A stretch of DNA of 64,000 nt from Anaerolineales bacterium (GTDB taxonomy: Bacteria > Chloroflexota > Anaerolineae > Anaerolineales > UBA4823): positions 1 to 64,000 of the forward strand of contig JAFGQI010000001.1 in the NCBI GenBank assembly GCA_016935755.1. The letters run 5' to 3'. How positions within the stretch are numbered: the stretch's first letter is position 1; each line of letters begins with the position of its first letter. The position numbers and the translations under genes were made by a program. This document shows positions 62,888 to 64,000 of this stretch, in pieces. The notes beneath the pieces were generated by a model. That model was not told where the DNA came from and ran no database searches. It worked only from the letters and a program-made list of their open reading frames with translations.

Positions 62888-63868
62888 ATGGATTGGAAAG
62901 ATAAAGTCGTCCTGGTCACCGGTGGAACCGGGTCTTTTGGCAAGCAGTTCATCGAAATCCTGCTGGCAGAGTATCACCCCGCCAAACTGATCGTTTTCAG
63001 CCGCGATGAACTGAAACAGCATGAAATGCGCATCAGCGGCTTTGACCAGCCCAACCTGCGCTATTTCATCGGAGATGTGCGCGATCAGCTGCGTTTGCGG
63101 CGTGCGATGAACGGCGTGGACATCGTCATCCACGCGGCGGCCTTGAAGCAGGTACCCGCCTGTGAGTACAATCCGATGGAAGCCATTAAGACCAACATCC
63201 TGGGCAGCGGCAACGTGATCGAGGCCGCCCTGGATGCAGGGGTACAGCGGGTGATGGCGCTCAGCACCGACAAGGCGGTTAACCCGGTCAATCTGTATGG
63301 CGCCACCAAGCTGGCGGCAGAGAAGCTGTTCGTGCAGAGCAACGCCTATGCCGCAGGCAGCGCCACCCGCTTCAGCTGCGTGCGCTACGGCAATGTGGTT
63401 GGCAGCCGCGGCAGCGTGATCCCCATCTTTATGCAGCAGCGCCAGAACGGCAAGCTGACCATCACCGACGCGCGCATGACGCGCTTCTGGCTGACCCTGG
63501 AGCAGGGAGTGCGCTTCGTGATTCGCTGCACGGAGCAGATGCACGGCGGCGAGGTTTTCGTGCCCAAAATCCCCTCCACCCGCATCGTAGATCTGGCTCA
63601 GGCGATCGCGCCCCAGGCCGAATTGGACATCATCGGCATCCGCCCTGGGGAAAAGCTGCACGAGGTGCTGATCAACGAAGATGAAGCCCGTTCAACGGTC
63701 GAACTGGAAGATATGTTTGTGGTGCAGCCCTCCGCCGCCCTGTGGTTCGGACACGACTGGCAAGCTGAAGGAAATTCTCTACCGGATGGTTTTCGCTACA
63801 CCAGCGAGACCAACCCACATTGGTTGACGCTGGAACAAATAAAGCAGATTATCGAACCTTTTCAGTAA
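62888..63868 (+). CDS. UDP-GlcNAc 4,6-dehydratase-type SDR
   Basis: A 326-residue SDR. VVLVTGGTGSFGKQFIEILL, KQVPACEYNPMEAIKTN, STDKAVNPVNLYGATKLAAEKL and the catalytic Lys/Tyr in the latter are the signature of PseB/WbjB/CapE-type inverting UDP-GlcNAc 4,6-dehydratases, the first step to pseudaminic acid or L-fucosamine. Start: ATG 62888 has GAGAG 7 nt upstream; ATG 62873 is in frame. The next gene is another SDR. Confidence 0.88.
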   Translation: MDWKDKVVLVTGGTGSFGKQFIEILLAEYHPAKLIVFSRDELKQHEMRISGFDQPNLRYFIGDVRDQLRLRRAMNGVDIVIHAAALKQVPACEYNPMEAIKTNILGSGNVIEAALDAGVQRVMALSTDKAVNPVNLYGATKLAAEKLFVQSNAYAAGSATRFSCVRYGNVVGSRGSVIPIFMQQRQNGKLTITDARMTRFWLTLEQGVRFVIRCTEQMHGGEVFVPKIPSTRIVDLAQAIAPQAELDIIGIRPGEKLHEVLINEDEARSTVELEDMFVVQPSAALWFGHDWQAEGNSLPDGFRYTSETNPHWLTLEQIKQIIEPFQ

Positions 63869-64000
63869 TGCGCATCCTCATCACCGGAGCCAGCGGCCTG
63901 CTGGGTATCAACCTGGCCCTGGAGGCGGCCAAAGAACATACGGTCTTTGGTCAGGTGAACAGCCACACGCTGAGCACGACCGCCTTCGAGACCAGGACAG
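63868..64000 (+). CDS. SDR family reductase/epimerase, 5' end only
   Basis: Cut by the window edge after 44 codons. The start MRILITGASGLLGINLALEA is the GxxGxxG NAD(P)-binding loop of RmlD/CapF-like reductases. The ATG overlaps the previous stop by one base. With the 4,6-dehydratase it could form a WbjB/WbjC-type pair for L-fucosamine; the rest of the gene decides. Confidence 0.75.
   Translation, partial: MRILITGASGLLGINLALEAAKEHTVFGQVNSHTLSTTAFETRT

Overview
The window reads as chromosome of a bacterium, most likely a member of the Chloroflexota (Anaerolineae-like). This is an inference from the gene set (SdhCDAB with a b-type membrane anchor, a b6-type cytochrome b with a subunit IV-cytochrome c fusion, many GAF-rich sensor kinases, an eRF1-like baeRF protein, a large exopolysaccharide locus) and from a moderately GC-rich base composition; no rRNA or marker gene fixes it. 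Genes sit close together, often overlap by 4 nt, and mostly carry clear Shine-Dalgarno (SD) sites. No CRISPR array, prophage or intact transposase was seen.

Region 1 (1-910) is an AT-richer accessory scrap: an IS-end-like 15-bp hairpin, two small membrane proteins, a pair of tandem hairpins with a shared core, and a broken RHS-repeat core fragment. Region 2 (931-10305) is energy and central metabolism: a class V aminotransferase, tRNA-Arg(CCT), the sdhCDAB operon (minus), a divergent Rieske/cytochrome b6/subunit IV-diheme cytochrome c operon (plus), and NADP-type isocitrate dehydrogenase (minus). Region 3 (10306-17384) holds a Ca2+-type P-ATPase, a CorA transporter behind a long structured leader, RNase HII, a GT2 glycosyltransferase, two unknown proteins and tRNA-Pro(TGG).

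Region 4 (17434-22415) is a plus-strand run: a methyltransferase, a rhomboid protease, a membrane-anchored Clp/SDH-type serine protease and three single-pass coiled-coil proteins, one with an N-terminal helix-hairpin-helix domain. Region 5 (22521-34631) is signalling-rich: an eRF1-like protein, two proteins with receiver domains lacking the phospho-acceptor Asp (one followed by a histidine kinase), and a minus-strand operon of two more GAF histidine kinases with a degenerate metallo-beta-lactamase-fold protein, asparaginase II, endonuclease III and a membrane protein. No DNA-binding response regulator is nearby.

Region 6 (34767-40634) is housekeeping: holB divergent from pcrA/uvrD, then tsaE-tsaB-rimI and a family 4 uracil-DNA glycosylase. 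Region 7 (40673-64000, running off the right end) is a surface polysaccharide locus, all on the plus strand: sulfotransferase, UDP-sugar dehydrogenase, epimerase, Wzx-type flippase, glycosyltransferases, four large multi-pass membrane proteins, a flippase-like UPF0104 protein, then a second transcription unit opened by a winged-helix regulator with a good promoter and a palindrome at its start site, followed by a GDP-fucose-synthase-like enzyme, Wzm/Wzt ABC exporter, a capsule-type protein, a methyltransferase and sugar-nucleotide SDR enzymes.

The most interesting signal is the leader of corA (13228-13639): a promoter about 375 nt upstream, two helices that cannot coexist (one an intrinsic terminator), and downstream of the terminator a 20-codon ORF with an SD whose product is rich in Asp/Glu/Pro, as in Mg2+-sensing leader peptides.
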